Positions 13,801 to 26,845 of a DNA stretch of 64,000 nt are shown here, piece by piece. The position numbers and the translations under genes are program-made. The stretch is from contig CM057157.1 of NCBI GenBank assembly GCA_029962745.1, forward strand, positions 739,491-803,490, in the 5' to 3' direction. Origin of the DNA: Echinometra lucunter (taxonomy: Eukaryota; Echinodermata; Echinoidea; Camarodonta; Echinometridae). The notes under the pieces are model-generated. The model was not told the DNA's origin, did not search any database, and was given only the letters and a program-made list of their open reading frames with translations. Every line of letters begins with the position of its first letter. The first letter of the stretch is position 1.

Positions 13801-16800
13801 TTTTGTTCGTTGGTATCTCTAGTGTCAGAAAAAACGAATGTTTCCAGGAATAAACTCAAATGGACTATGATTTCTAAGCCATTCTTTAAATCAATGTCAA
13901 AATCCACGTTTTTCAAATTTTGACCCTTTTCTTGAGGTATGCCATTTTTAAAGATTTTAAAAAGGCTCTATCTCAACTAAAATAGGCTCAATTTGGTTGA
14001 ACTTTCTGTCATATAGTCTTCATCCCATGAGCAATCAACATGCAAAATTTCATTTATTATATTATCGTTCTCATATGCAAATTAGGCCATAAAATTAGCA
14101 TATCATTAAATATGGAGATTTCCTGTTTCAAATATTTTCAAAAATCGATTTCAAGTTTTATTTTCTTTTTTATGCACCACCAATAATATATTTTCTGCCA
14201 AACATCACATTATTCTCTTCATCTATATCTCTACTTATGGAAAAATGATGTTTCCAAGGTCACATGTTCCCCTAAGCTATGTTTTCAGCCCCTTTTCCAA
14301 CTAAGGTCAAGGTACTTTTTTCGAGGTTTTTGCTTGTTTTTTAGATTCCAGCTATGGAACGTACCTGAAATGTCCAGTAGATATTATCAAAACTTCATTA
14401 ATTATTGAGCAATGCTTTTTCCTTGTTAGTAGAAGGCCACTACATGTTTTCTTTTTAATAAATCTAGTTTTCACTGCTGTACCCATTGTTAATATAACAT
14501 GAATAGCATATAAGTGAACATCAATATTGTGTTATATAATTATCGATCTATTTTGGAAGACTATGTGAGCAGTTGTTATTCCTTTGATAATTAAACAGAT
14601 AGCTATTTTTTTGTAGCTAGAAGCTGAAACCAATTATTTCCAAAATCAATTAGCCTGTAATACCACCACAATTTAATATATAGTAACATGATTAAGTGTA
14701 ACATAGGTTTAGCCTTCATTTCCAGCCCTTATTCTGTGATATTATGATATGAATTCATGAGTAACAAATAACCCATGGTATAGTCGGCGGTTTCAGTAGG
14801 ATATATTACATGTAGGTTGTATCAAAACTCAGTAGAAGAAATCACTCGTATGAAATGACAATTCATGGTATCTTTCAATCAAACATATGTCATATCAATC
14901 AGAGAAATGTTATTAGTCTATACTTCCAGCCCTCACTGTAGTCTAGATAAGTCGATTCATGATAATGTGTTGATACCACACTTCAAAATAGTCCAACATG
15001 TTATGAACCTACATGTATCATGCATCCTTATTATTACACATCCATTTGCATCCATACTGCATTAGCAATTTTCAAAGATTGAGACTGAATAAAAGAATAT
15101 TTCAACAGTTCATGACTGTACCGAACTCTGAGGAGGAGGGGGGGGGGGCGCAGTTACATCCTCTCTCCTTTGTACGAATCATGTCTTTTTATTGAAAAAT
15201 CCAAAAATTCCCTGGGGATAAGAATGTGAGAAATATGTGAGAAACAAACGCGACAGAGTAGGGGAAGGGGGCGGGACGGATGTGCCCCCCCCCCCCACAC
15301 ACACACACACAAACACACGAGATGATATGGTTCAAAAGCTGCTTGGAAGGAAGTTGAATTTCATAAAAGGATGCGCTACCCTTTTTACTTCAAAGAACGG
15401 AAAGGACACTACAAACAGAGGTATCAGTCTTAGAGGCAGATGAAGAAGAAACAGAATTGACCAACTGGTGGTTTTCTACTGCAGTTGCAGGAAGAAACAA
15501 GGACATGACAGTGTGCAGGTCAGGAACCCGGACGACGACATCTTGTAACACAAAACCTGTTGTAGCAAAATGCATTCGTAAAACTTCAGAAAGATCGCAA
15601 ACATGATCGGTACATGTTGTATAATGGGTTTTGTTTAGAGCGGTATTATATACTGCGCCTTTGTAATATCCGTTGCTGATATGTCCATTTGAGAAGTGTA
15701 ATCCTAAACACAAAACATTTAATATTCGTTTTGGATCAGTGTAAGTAAACTGTAATGTCATCACTCCATCAATCAGGTTGCGTAGAACTCGCGAGATCCA
15801 TGGATAATTAAGTTATTTCCTTTGTCATTCATGCGTTCAGTGATGCCTCCTCTCTCCCGGAGACCTGTGCCCATCTTTACTGAATCGATATGTCCTCCTA
15901 GGTCTTCCTCTGATCTTCTTGCATATCTTTTAAAAGTTTTATACAGAGCCACTGAGTGGACCGTGAGCTATGAATGCCTTTGAGCAAGACCTGATAGCTT
16001 CTCTCTCCTCTGGGTCACTTTTGAGATGACCTGACATTTGTAAGGTTTCCATACAGCTCAGAGTTCCTCATTCTCGTTGCAATCTGGATGACGCTCAGAG
16101 CCGTCCTCAACATTCTTGTGTATCACCTATCCACCATCTGAAGTCTTTTTGTAAGGGTCCCGGTCTCTGACCCGTACAACAAAACAAACTCCACTGCTGT
16201 GAAGAGACATATTCTGAAGTCTTTACGGAGGTCTGATTTCCATACAGACTTCAGGCTGTGGTATGCTGCCCAATCCTTCTTCACCTTATCCACAACATCC
16301 ATACAGCTCAGAGTTCCTCATTCTCGTTGCAATCTGGATGACGCTCAGAGCCGTCCTCAACATTCATGTGTATCACCTATCCACCATCTGAAGTCTTTTT
16401 GTAAGGGTCCCGGTCTCTGACCCGTACAACAAAACAAACTCCACTGTGCTGTGAAGAGACATATTCTGAAGTTTTTACGGAGGTCTGATTTCCATACAGA
16501 CTTCAGGCTGTGGTATGCTGCCCAATCCTTCTTCACCTTATCCACAACATCCTCCTGTGTGTTCCTGACCGTTGCTCCCAAGTCCGAGCTGGAGTTACAG
16601 TGAAACCAGGGTCGTGGTGGTTATCGAGTGCCAGACGCATGACAAAGATGTATAGAGCTAATGTATCACCCCGGGTACTCCAGCAAGTATATCAACAGAC
16701 TCTATCTTCCCATCACGTTTCATTACCTTGGCTCTGGTGTTTGGACATATCAGGGCTATCAGGCCCACTATCTTAAGGTTTCCGTAAGCCCGTAGGATCT

Positions 16801-19800
16801 TCACCAGGAAGTTTTGGTCCACAGAAGTGGAGGAAAAGTGTTCTGGACAAAGACACAGAACCCTACAATTACTTCAGTCCATTGGGCAGTGATCATTCGG
16901 CTTGTTATGAGCTATGGAGAGCCTAAGAAAGAGCAAAGCTAAGCCCTGAAGAATTGCATATGATTGGGGAGCATTAAAGGAAGATCGGGAGCTACAGGTG
17001 AAATACACTGTGGAGTTGAGGTACAGGTGGTTCAATGTTTTGTGTAGAGGGAATGATGACTGCGAGTAGGAGGCAAGTAGTGAGTGTGCGACAAGAATGT
17101 ATGGATTCTTCATTACTGCATAAGCAGAATCAGGAGAGACCCTGGTGCTGGAGAGGAAGAAGGAGATGAGAGAGACTACTCTGACGATCCCAGAGTGTGT
17201 GCAGCCAGAGAACACCTGAGAGCTACTACTACTAGGGACGATTTCCATGCTGATCCTTCAGACCAGTGAAAGAGTGTGTTGAGAATAGGAAGGAGGAACT
17301 CTATGGGAGCTACACTGAGACGAGGGAGGAGGTGCTGATTGAGAAGATCAAGAGTTGGGAGAATAGCAGACATGTGTAAGAGTAAGAAGAGCTGGATGAT
17401 CATCAAGGAAACCATGGGGAAGAAGAGAGAGAGAGAGAGAGTTCAAGTGAGACCCAAGCGGATAGGAAGGGGGAGTGGCTGGAACATTTCAAGACCCTAC
17501 TAGGACAACCCCCTGCCATGGCCCAGAACACCAGGGAGATCAGTCATCTATTCAAAGATACAGGATATCGAGACAGGGAATCAAGGAGGGTAAGGCGTAT
17601 GGAGAGGATGGAGTGGTATCAGAGGTGATGAAGAGGTGTGATTTCGGTGATATCATCACCAAAAATAGGTAATCAGGCACTGGAAAATGGTTTTGTCCCA
17701 GATCAATGGAAGATTAGTTATATCATCCCCGTACCAAAGAAACGTGACTTCCGTTATCATGCTTATCAACAACAACATGGGGAATCTCACTGATATAACT
17801 TTTTGCAAAGACCCTCAGCAGGATGATTCTGAACTGTATTGACCCAGAGATTTACAAAAAGCTCAGATACAACCAGAATGGCTTCAGATTAAAGGGAAGA
17901 TCCCCCACCAGTCATGTTCTATAGGAGGATTCCTGAGGGTACCAGAGAGAAGAGACTCTGCATTGTTATGGTGTTCATTGACTTCAAAAAGGCCTTTGAC
18001 TGCCCTCCCTTATGAAAACAACACAAACACAAGAATGTTGAGGACGGCTCTGAGCGTCAACCAGATTGCAACGAGAATGAGGAACTCTGAGCTGTACAGA
18101 AACCTTATAAAGGTCAGCTCAAAAGTGACCCAGCGGAGAGTCTTTCGGGTAATGCTCAACCGCATCCAGAGCTCATAGTACACTCAGTGGCCCTGTGGAA
18201 ACTCTTCTTGGATATGCAAGAGGAAGACCTAGGAGGACTTCATTAAGGATGCACTCTGTGAATCTTGGGAGTTCTACCCTACTTTATTGACTGATTGATT
18301 TATTGATTGGTAATATTACGGTCTACTTACACTGATACTTGACAATAATGTTTAGGATCACACATCTCAAACTGACATATCCGCAACGAATATTACAAAG
18401 GCGCTGTATAACTTAGTGCTCTAGACCAAAACAAATTATACTTTATACCGTTTGCGACCTTCTGAAGTTTTTCAAATGCATTTATTATAGACAAATGTCT
18501 TGCTACAATATAGTGTCGTGCTACAAGATGTTGCTCTCTGAGCTCCTGACTTGTACATAGTCACGTCCCTGTTCCTTGCTATAGCCTAACTGCAGTAGAA
18601 AACCACTCGCCAATTCTGTTTCTTCTTGAATTGATACCTATGTAGTGTTTCCTTTCCGTTCTTTGAAGTGAAAACAGTTGCGTCTCCTTCTATTAAGAAG
18701 ATCACCTTCCTTCCAAGCATCTTTGAACATATATCTTTTGGGAAGGGGGGGGGATACACCTGTCCAACACCCTTCCCTTGTTTGGTCCCTTTACTATACT
18801 TTGCTTGCTTGTTCCCTCAAATATTTTACAGATTCTTGTCTCCGCCCAGAAGAAAAAAAAATCCCTTTGCAGTTTTAAAGTTGAAAATGAAGCATCTGGT
18901 GCACATTTTTGGAAATTTCACAATAAAAAGACATTTTTATAAGCAGCGGGGGGGGGGGGGGGGGGGGGGGAGGAGGCAACTGTCCACCCCTGATGAGTAC
19001 GGTAAGGCCATGAACTGTTGAAATATTCTTTCATTCAGTGTCAGTCTGTGAAAACTGTAAATGCAATGATAATGGTAAAGTTTGCTATAAATGGAATAGT
19101 GTAATAAGCAGGATACCTGGAAGGATGATTGTCATTATGCAAATTTCATATAGTAAGTATAAAATGTAAGACTATTTTGAAGTGTGGTATTAACACATTA
19201 TCGTGAATCGGCTGTTATCTAGACTACAGTGGGGGTTGGATGTATAGACTAACATTTCTCTGATTGATATTATGCTTGATTGAAAGATACCATAAACTGT
19301 CATTTTATACCAGTGATTTCTTCTACTGAGTTTTTAATACAACGTACATGTAATAACTCCTATTGAAAGCGCTTACTATACCATGGGTTAAGTTACTCAT
19401 GAATTCGTTTCGGAATATCACAGAATATGGGCTGGAAATGAAGTCTAAACATATGTTATACTTAATATGTATTAAATAGTGGTGGTATTACAGGCCAATT
19501 GATTTTGAAAATTATTGGCTTCAGCTTCTAACTAATAGCTATGTTTTTAATTATCAAAGGAATAACAACTGCTCACATAGTCATCCAAAATAGATCGATA
19601 AATACATAACACAATATTGATGTTCACTTATATGCTATTCATGTTATATTAACAATGGGTACAGCAGTAAAAAAAAAATATATATTTACTAAAAAGGAAA
19701 CATGTCGTGGCCTTCTACTAACAAGGAAAAAGCATTACTCAATAATTAATGATATTTTGATAATATTTACTGGACATTTCGGGTACGTTCCATAGCTGGA

Positions 19801-22800
19801 ATCTAAAATACAGGCAAAAACCTCGCAAAAAGTACCTTGACCTTAGTTGGAAAAGGGGCTGGAAACATAGCCTAGGGGAACATGCCTTGGAAACATCATT
19901 TTTCCATAAGTAGAGATATAGATGAAGAGAATGATGTGATATTTGGCAGAAAATATATTATTGGTGGTGCATGGAAAAGAAAATAAATCTCGAAATCGAT
20001 TTTTGAAAATATTTGAAACAGGAAATCTCCATATCTAATGATATGCAAATTTTATGGCCTAATTTGCATATGAGAATGATAGTTTAAATAGCTACAATTT
20101 TGCACGTTGATTACTCATGAGATGAAGACTATATGACAGAAAGTTCAACCAAATTGAGCTTTTTTTTGGTTGAGATAGAGCCCATTTAAAATCTTTAAAA
20201 ATGTCATACCTCAAGAAAAGGGTCAAAATTTGAAAAACGTGGATTTTGACATTGATTTAAAGAATGGCTTAGAAATCATAGTCCATTTGAGTTTATTCCT
20301 GGAATTTCTGACACTAGAGACACCAACGAACAAAATGATACCCGTGGCGGAGGGTCAGAGGGGGGGGGGGGGGTTGCACGGTAGCCCCCTCTGGCCCACG
20401 GACTATAATCACCTTGTTCTCTTAACATATTCTGTCACTTAATCCAGCTTCGTTTCACCTCTTTCAATGCTCTACCATTTTGATAGAGTTGTACAGTTAT
20501 GGTTGATCCCATTTGAAATTTAATCAACTTTATGATTACTTCACTCGATCATTAACTTATGATGTCTAAAATTACGGTTTGTTACTATAGGATAAAAATC
20601 ACCAGCATATGAGGGAAGGTATATGTCCATTCAGTTGATAGTCAAGTGATTAAATAAGCATTGAAAACTGAACAAGGGGGAAAAGGATCCCTTGAATAGT
20701 CCCTACTTAGCTGAAGGAAAGATTTTATTGATTAACAGCTTTTAGCAATCTACTCAGTACCCACAAGTAGTTTTGACCTATTGAAATATCTTTATCTCTA
20801 CCTCTCCCCGGATGTTCATTCGTCACCTTTTCGAGTCTTATGTGATATGTTAGGTTAGTAAATGGAGCCTCACCTCAGAGGCGTCGATCCATTTTCCAGA
20901 TTGGGGGGGGGGGGGGGAGGCAAGACGACCAAGCGGAGATGAACCCACGGCTACTATTTGTACACACACATACACACACCCTCACATATATGTATGTATA
21001 TATATATATATATATATATATCTATACAGTGCCCTCCAAAAGTTTGGGTACACCTGTAATCAGAACTAATTTTTCCACATTCACCCACACTTTTTTCATC
21101 ATCAGATTCATGGTACTGCAAAATTTGGTATCAAATTGAAGAGTAGACATTAGCACCCAAGTTGACACCAGATTAAGAATCGTGGAGCGTTTCAGGAGGC
21201 AGTCATGCGTAAAAAAATATGACTATTACCCAAATCATCATCCGCAGCTAAATGATAAAGCCACTAGTTTGGTCACTTGTGTCAGCATATGTGCCCCTTT
21301 GGCATTCCATAAAACCTGATCCTTGTTTAATCGATGAATATTTTAACAGATGATTAATTTATAGACAATAAACATTCCTGTCTTCAAACACAAAACAAGT
21401 ATTTTCATGTAAAAATATCAAAATAATGGGATCACAATTCTCATCTGTTTCTTTTACTGAAAATCAAATATGATTGCTTATTCTTGTATTTGGTGTTGTT
21501 ACTCTTACAAGGAAAAGAACAACAAAATGAACATCATATGTCATGAGATACACATTTCTTTATTTTTTTCAAGTTAATTAAGCATGTTTCATATCAAAGA
21601 GACTTCTCGTAAACAAGTCTGCCCCTGACAGCGACTACAGCTTGGCATCCAGCTGGTCAATTTGTGAAGGTAGTCAGTGAAGACATCTTCCCATGCCTTT
21701 TGGAGAACCTCCAACAGATGAGGTTCACTTGGAGGACATTCGTACCTTCCTGTCCAGCTCTTCCCATAACAGTTCTATGGGGTTAAGATCCAGGGACTAA
21801 GATGGCCAATCCATGATTTTCAGGATCCTCTTTGTTTCTTTTTTCGCCAGGTAGTTCTTACACAGCCTTTAGGAATGTTTTGGGCCGTTGGCCTGCTGGC
21901 AAATAGTCTAGATTCTGGACTCTTTTTATGAAGTTTTTATATTCCCCGAAACAGCTGCTAAACTCACTGTACGCGTCAAGTCGAGTGATGGCGCGATCCC
22001 GAGAACCTGTCCGCCCGGAAGGCATACTGTGTATGCATCGTATCTCTGTGACAGGTTCTCGGGATCGCGCCATCACTCGACTTGACGCGTAAAGTAAGTT
22101 TAGCGGCTGTTTCGGGAAATATAAAAACTTCATAAAAAGAGTCCAGAATCTAGACTAGCTGGCAAACAAACTGGACCCCAATGAGATGTTTTCCTGAAGG
22201 AATGGCCTTCCGCTCAAGGATGGAGTGGTAGCCATACTGGGCAAGAATGCCCTACACTTTATGCAAACTGCCAACCGAATCTGCACCGAAACAACCCCAT
22301 GCCGTAACACTTCCACCACCGTGGATTTTTTGTTTGTTTTTGTTTTTGTTTTTTTTGTTGGTTTGATGCCCTGTGCTAACATCCTTTCCCCCTTTCAGCG
22401 CCTAACATAATCGTCTCCACAGTACTGCCAAATACATCAAACTTGACTCATCTGACCAAAGAGCTCTCTGCCACTGCTCTACAGGACATCCTTTAGGCTA
22501 TTTCGCTCAAGCCAACCTTTTCTTTCGGTTCTATTTTTTTAGAAAAGGTTTCTTACAAGTCACACGACCCATCAACCCTGCTTCCTGGAGATATCTATAG
22601 ATGGAGAGATCTACCTGTGGAGGACAAAACAGGTGTTTCACCATGTTTTTGGATGTTGTTTTATTCTCATGTGAGTTGTGGACATTTGATTTCCATGAAA
22701 GAAACAGAAAACAGAAGAGCATTCTTGTGATCTCATTATGTCAGTGTTTTTTACATGAAAATACTAGTTTTGTGTTGAAAAAAGGAATGTTTATTGTCTA

Positions 22801-25800
22801 TTAGTTATTAAACTTTGAATGTATTCATCGATTAAACAAGTGTCAGGTTTTATTAAACGCCAAAGGGGTATATACACTGATAAAACTGACCAAACTAGTG
22901 ACCTCCTCAGCTGTGGATGATGATTTGGGTGATAGGTTGTCTTTTTTTACGCCTGACTGCCTTCTGAAACGCCTCATGATTCTTAAACTGGTGTCAACTT
23001 GTTTGCTAATGTCTACTCTTCAATTTCAAACCAAATTTTGGCAGTGTCATAAACCTGATGATGAATAAAGTGTATGTGATCGTGGAAAATAACTTCTGAT
23101 TACAGGTGTACCCAAACTTTTGGAGGGCAGTGTATATAACATAGGCCTATATCAACGTGAAGCTTTTTCAAATTGGGGAAATTAAGCAACTTGCTATGTG
23201 AACCATCCTGCTTTTTTTTTCTTTTTCAATTTTGCGAGCGAGCGAAGCGAGCGAGCAAAAAATAACAAATTTTTTGTTATGAGAGAAGAGTTTAGTTATC
23301 ATATAGGCATAAATGATACCTGATATATGTGTATATGGTTACTTCGCTGCCAAATATGAACTCTATTTTGTCACATCGCTGGTCCATTGTTGCTGCCCCC
23401 CCCCCCACCACTCTGTTTTTTAATATAACGAGCGAGCGAGGAAGCACACACTGTTTTTCATGATAGGTGTAGTAAACCCTTCAGCAAATTACGCTGTGAG
23501 CCAATGAAACATTTACATTATCTATTCGGTCTCATCTCACCGAATTCATTTGCTTTTCAAAACCATTAATATGAATCGAGCGAGCGCAGCGAGCGAGGAA
23601 AAATATACCCTTTTCCATATGATAGAAGTGTTATTTCGTCATCATAAAAATGTGATAAAAATGTGATATGCGGTATAAAAGAACGGAATATTATTGTTAT
23701 CATTATCATCAGAATACACTATAAACCTGTCATGCCTGTATGATATCAAAATGATACATCCGATCACCTGTGTGCCGAATATGACACTGTTTTAGCTACC
23801 TCGCTTGCAGTCCGAATCCATTCTGTTTCTACTATAGCGAGCAAAGTCAACGACCGATCCCGGCAAAATTATATGGATTCGTCCCAAAATCTTTGTCAAC
23901 CACCTTGCTGCCCAAATATAATGATACTTTGGAATCTCGCTGCTATAATAAGCTACTTGCTGCCCGAAATCATCTTGTATCTAGCTTTTACCAGCGAGAG
24001 TACAGTGGAGTAGCGAGCGAGTTAACGAAAAATATGTTTTTGTTTTGCGTTTTCTTTTATCCAGGCCGTTATCTCCTGAAATTCTATCTATTTTTAGGTC
24101 AACTGGCCGCTCGATTTTTAGGAGTGATATGTTGTTTGGTTATATTACTTCATATGAATAGAGGAATAGTATAACATTAGATAGAAACACAAGACGCAAA
24201 CCGATTTCCTTTCATAAGAATAGTAATTATCATCGGCATTGGTTGAGATACAATAAATGCGAGCGAGCGCTTCCCAGTGTCTCATTTTCTTTCTTTTTTC
24301 TTGTTTTACGCTTTCATTTAACTTCCTTCCTTCCTTTTGCTTTCTTTTCTCTTTCTTTTTTCTGCTTTCTTTGTCTTTTTTTTTGGTTAGGAAATTATTG
24401 GGGGGGGGGCAAAATGATATCTTTGCCCCCCCCCCCGAAATTTTCTTTGGGGGGGGCAACTGCCCCCCTGCCCCCCCCCCCCCAGGATCGACGCCTCTGC
24501 CTCACCTGTACTCATCGAGTTCTAGAATATTCTTTGATTATTAATGTTTATTGTTCTACATATAGTCATAGTCCATCTTTACTTCCCCTTGTGTTTTTAT
24601 TTTTATATAGTTTTACATAACTTAGCGGTATATCAGCCCTCCTTTACTCAAATTATAGCATGCCAAATACTGTAGCTGAAAACACCTATTTCTTATACTC
24701 TTCACAACACACTTTCTGATGGCTGATGCTTAAGTATTTACTGTGCAAAATTTACTTTAAACATGTTGTTAAATTTACTTTGCTATACTTGCCAATGTTA
24801 ATTTTACTTTATATACTATTGTTAATGTGAACAACCGCCTTCTTCCTTTCCCCATGCTTTTCACCATCTATCCTCACTCTCAACTTCTCTCTATCTCTCT
24901 CTCCCTCTCTCTCTCCCCCTCCCTTTTATTATTATTTCACTAATCTTTCTGCCGATTTACGTTTCTTTCGTTCTCTCTCTCTTTCTCCTTCTCTTAACCT
25001 ATTTCTCTTAAACCCTATCCTCACCGTGCCTTTTCAGAACACGAAGCTTCTTCTCGTGGTTTTTCACTAACTTATTCCTTTGCGCGTATGTTAGTTGCAA
25101 TTCAACGATACTTTGTAAGTATTTTCTAAGTTTATCTTGTATTAACAACTGTAATAGTTGATATAATTCAAATGACTGAATATTTTATAATGTATATATA
25201 TAATTGTAAAAATATTGTACAATTCAGCTTTCGGGCTGCAATACACATATTTTGTTGAATAAATAAACCATTATTATTATATCTATATTTGAAGCCCTAC
25301 TGGTTTGCACCTAGTCTTGCTTGACAAATCCAACAGCCAAAGTGAAGAAGGTCACGTGTAAGACGAGTATCGATCTCCATCAAGCCATCTGTAATGTTCT
25401 ATTCACCCTTTTCTTTTGATTTCTGTATTCAAAAATCTGTCAGTAGGCTTGCAGTGCTGATAGCTTTTAACTGTAAATCATTTCCCAGTTCTCTATTCCT
25501 TCCATCCTATTTTAGTATTATTACCTTTTAATTACATAATTGTTTCGAAATCAAATAAACATAACGTCATGAATCAATTTCCCCTTTAACAGGATACATA
25601 CCTCTTGTTCGTTCACAAATATACGGGAATGATTGCTGTGGACCTTGGTCATACCAGGAGGGACCAGAACGTAGACCAAGACAGCCCCATGAGTTCTGAT
25701 CGTTTGGTTCAATTCCTTTATACCAATTATTAAACCTATATGAGCAAACGGCATAATAAAACATCACATGAGTTTCATTGTAAATTATAAAACTGTACAA

Positions 25801-26799
25801 AACAAGTGAATGAGAAAAAAGAGGAAAGAATAAGATAGAAAAACAAAAAACTGGTCCAAATTAAATTAAGTGCTAATAATATTATGGGAAAAGAATTATT
25901 TTCTTAACATGCTTAGTTTATAATGCTACATGATTTTCCTACTGGATGTATAGACCTGAGATAAAAGGCAGCTTTACTCGCAGAAAGTATTCATCATGTA
26001 CACGTCAATACCTCTTTTATGATGATTAAAGTCGATTATCTAAATTCAACGCTATGACGAATAAACATATTACACACTCTCTCTCTTCGTCAACTGACAC
26101 CAATATTAATAACTAGTGATGATGATAACTGTAACAATACTGATTATAATGCGTTTATCACATAAAAGGGTGGGGGTCAATATGGGCTTCACACGTGTGT
26201 AAAGAATTAAATATTTAAAGATCCTAAATTAAAAACTGTATGACTATAATATACATAAAAAAAAACAATTACTGAATATAAACTGATATTCAAGTAGTGA
26301 TAAACGAAAAGAAACGTGCAGAAAGGTAAATGTATATCAGTCTAATTTCAGTCCATACTAAAAGGTTTGAATTGTGAGTATAGATACACAATTATATTTC
26401 ATACATTTTAATGCATTATTTCAACTTTTACGATATGGAAAACATCTTTCTGAACCATTGCACTAATCAACGATATCCCCACTGAGGGAAATTACTTCTT
26501 TTTAACACCGGGCGTGTTAAACCTCAATATTTGTGTCACTAATCAACGATATCCCCAATGAGGGAAATTACTCCTCGTTTAACACCGGGAGTGTTAAACC
26601 TCAATATTTGTGTCATTTGGACAAAATCCTACTAGTCACATAGTTTGGATTAAAATGATATTAGTGGTCACAATTAGTGTGTCATGGTAACATGTTCGTA
26701 TGTTATTATTATCATTTTTTTTTTTTAAAGATCGGTGTAGAGGTCATAAAACAACACAAGGTGGCAGCATTCACATAACTGCCGGATACGCGTTAAGTT

Positions 26800-26845
<46 letters not shown>

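Larger units (their letters stand above)
13731..20405. mobile_element. 6.7-kb transposable element with >2-kb inverted arms, TSD TAA
   Basis: Ends TAGTCCGTGGGCCAG...CTGGCCCACGGACTA are perfect inverted repeats, flanked by TAA at 13728-13730 and 20406-20408. The paralogous copy has a single TAA at 31794-31796, i.e. an empty site. The arms (13731 to ~16.1 kb; ~18.0 to 20405) are inverted copies with moderate divergence and hold LINE pieces at their inner ends. No transposase recognised, so probably non-autonomous. Superfamily not assigned; a 3-bp TSD would suit the PIF/Harbinger group, but the ends do not prove it. Confidence 0.88.
20876..24499. mobile_element. hAT-like non-autonomous element, 8-bp TSD, carrying nested insertions
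   Basis: TIRs CAGAGGCGTCGATCC at the left and GGATCGACGCCTCTG at the right are perfect inverses. TSD CCTCACCT at 20868-20875 and 24500-24507; the empty site is at 32256-32263 in copy B. CAG-start TIRs and an 8-bp TSD are hAT traits. The interior outside the nested Tc1 is non-coding, rich in GCGAGCGAGC motifs and G/C runs. Confidence 0.92.
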
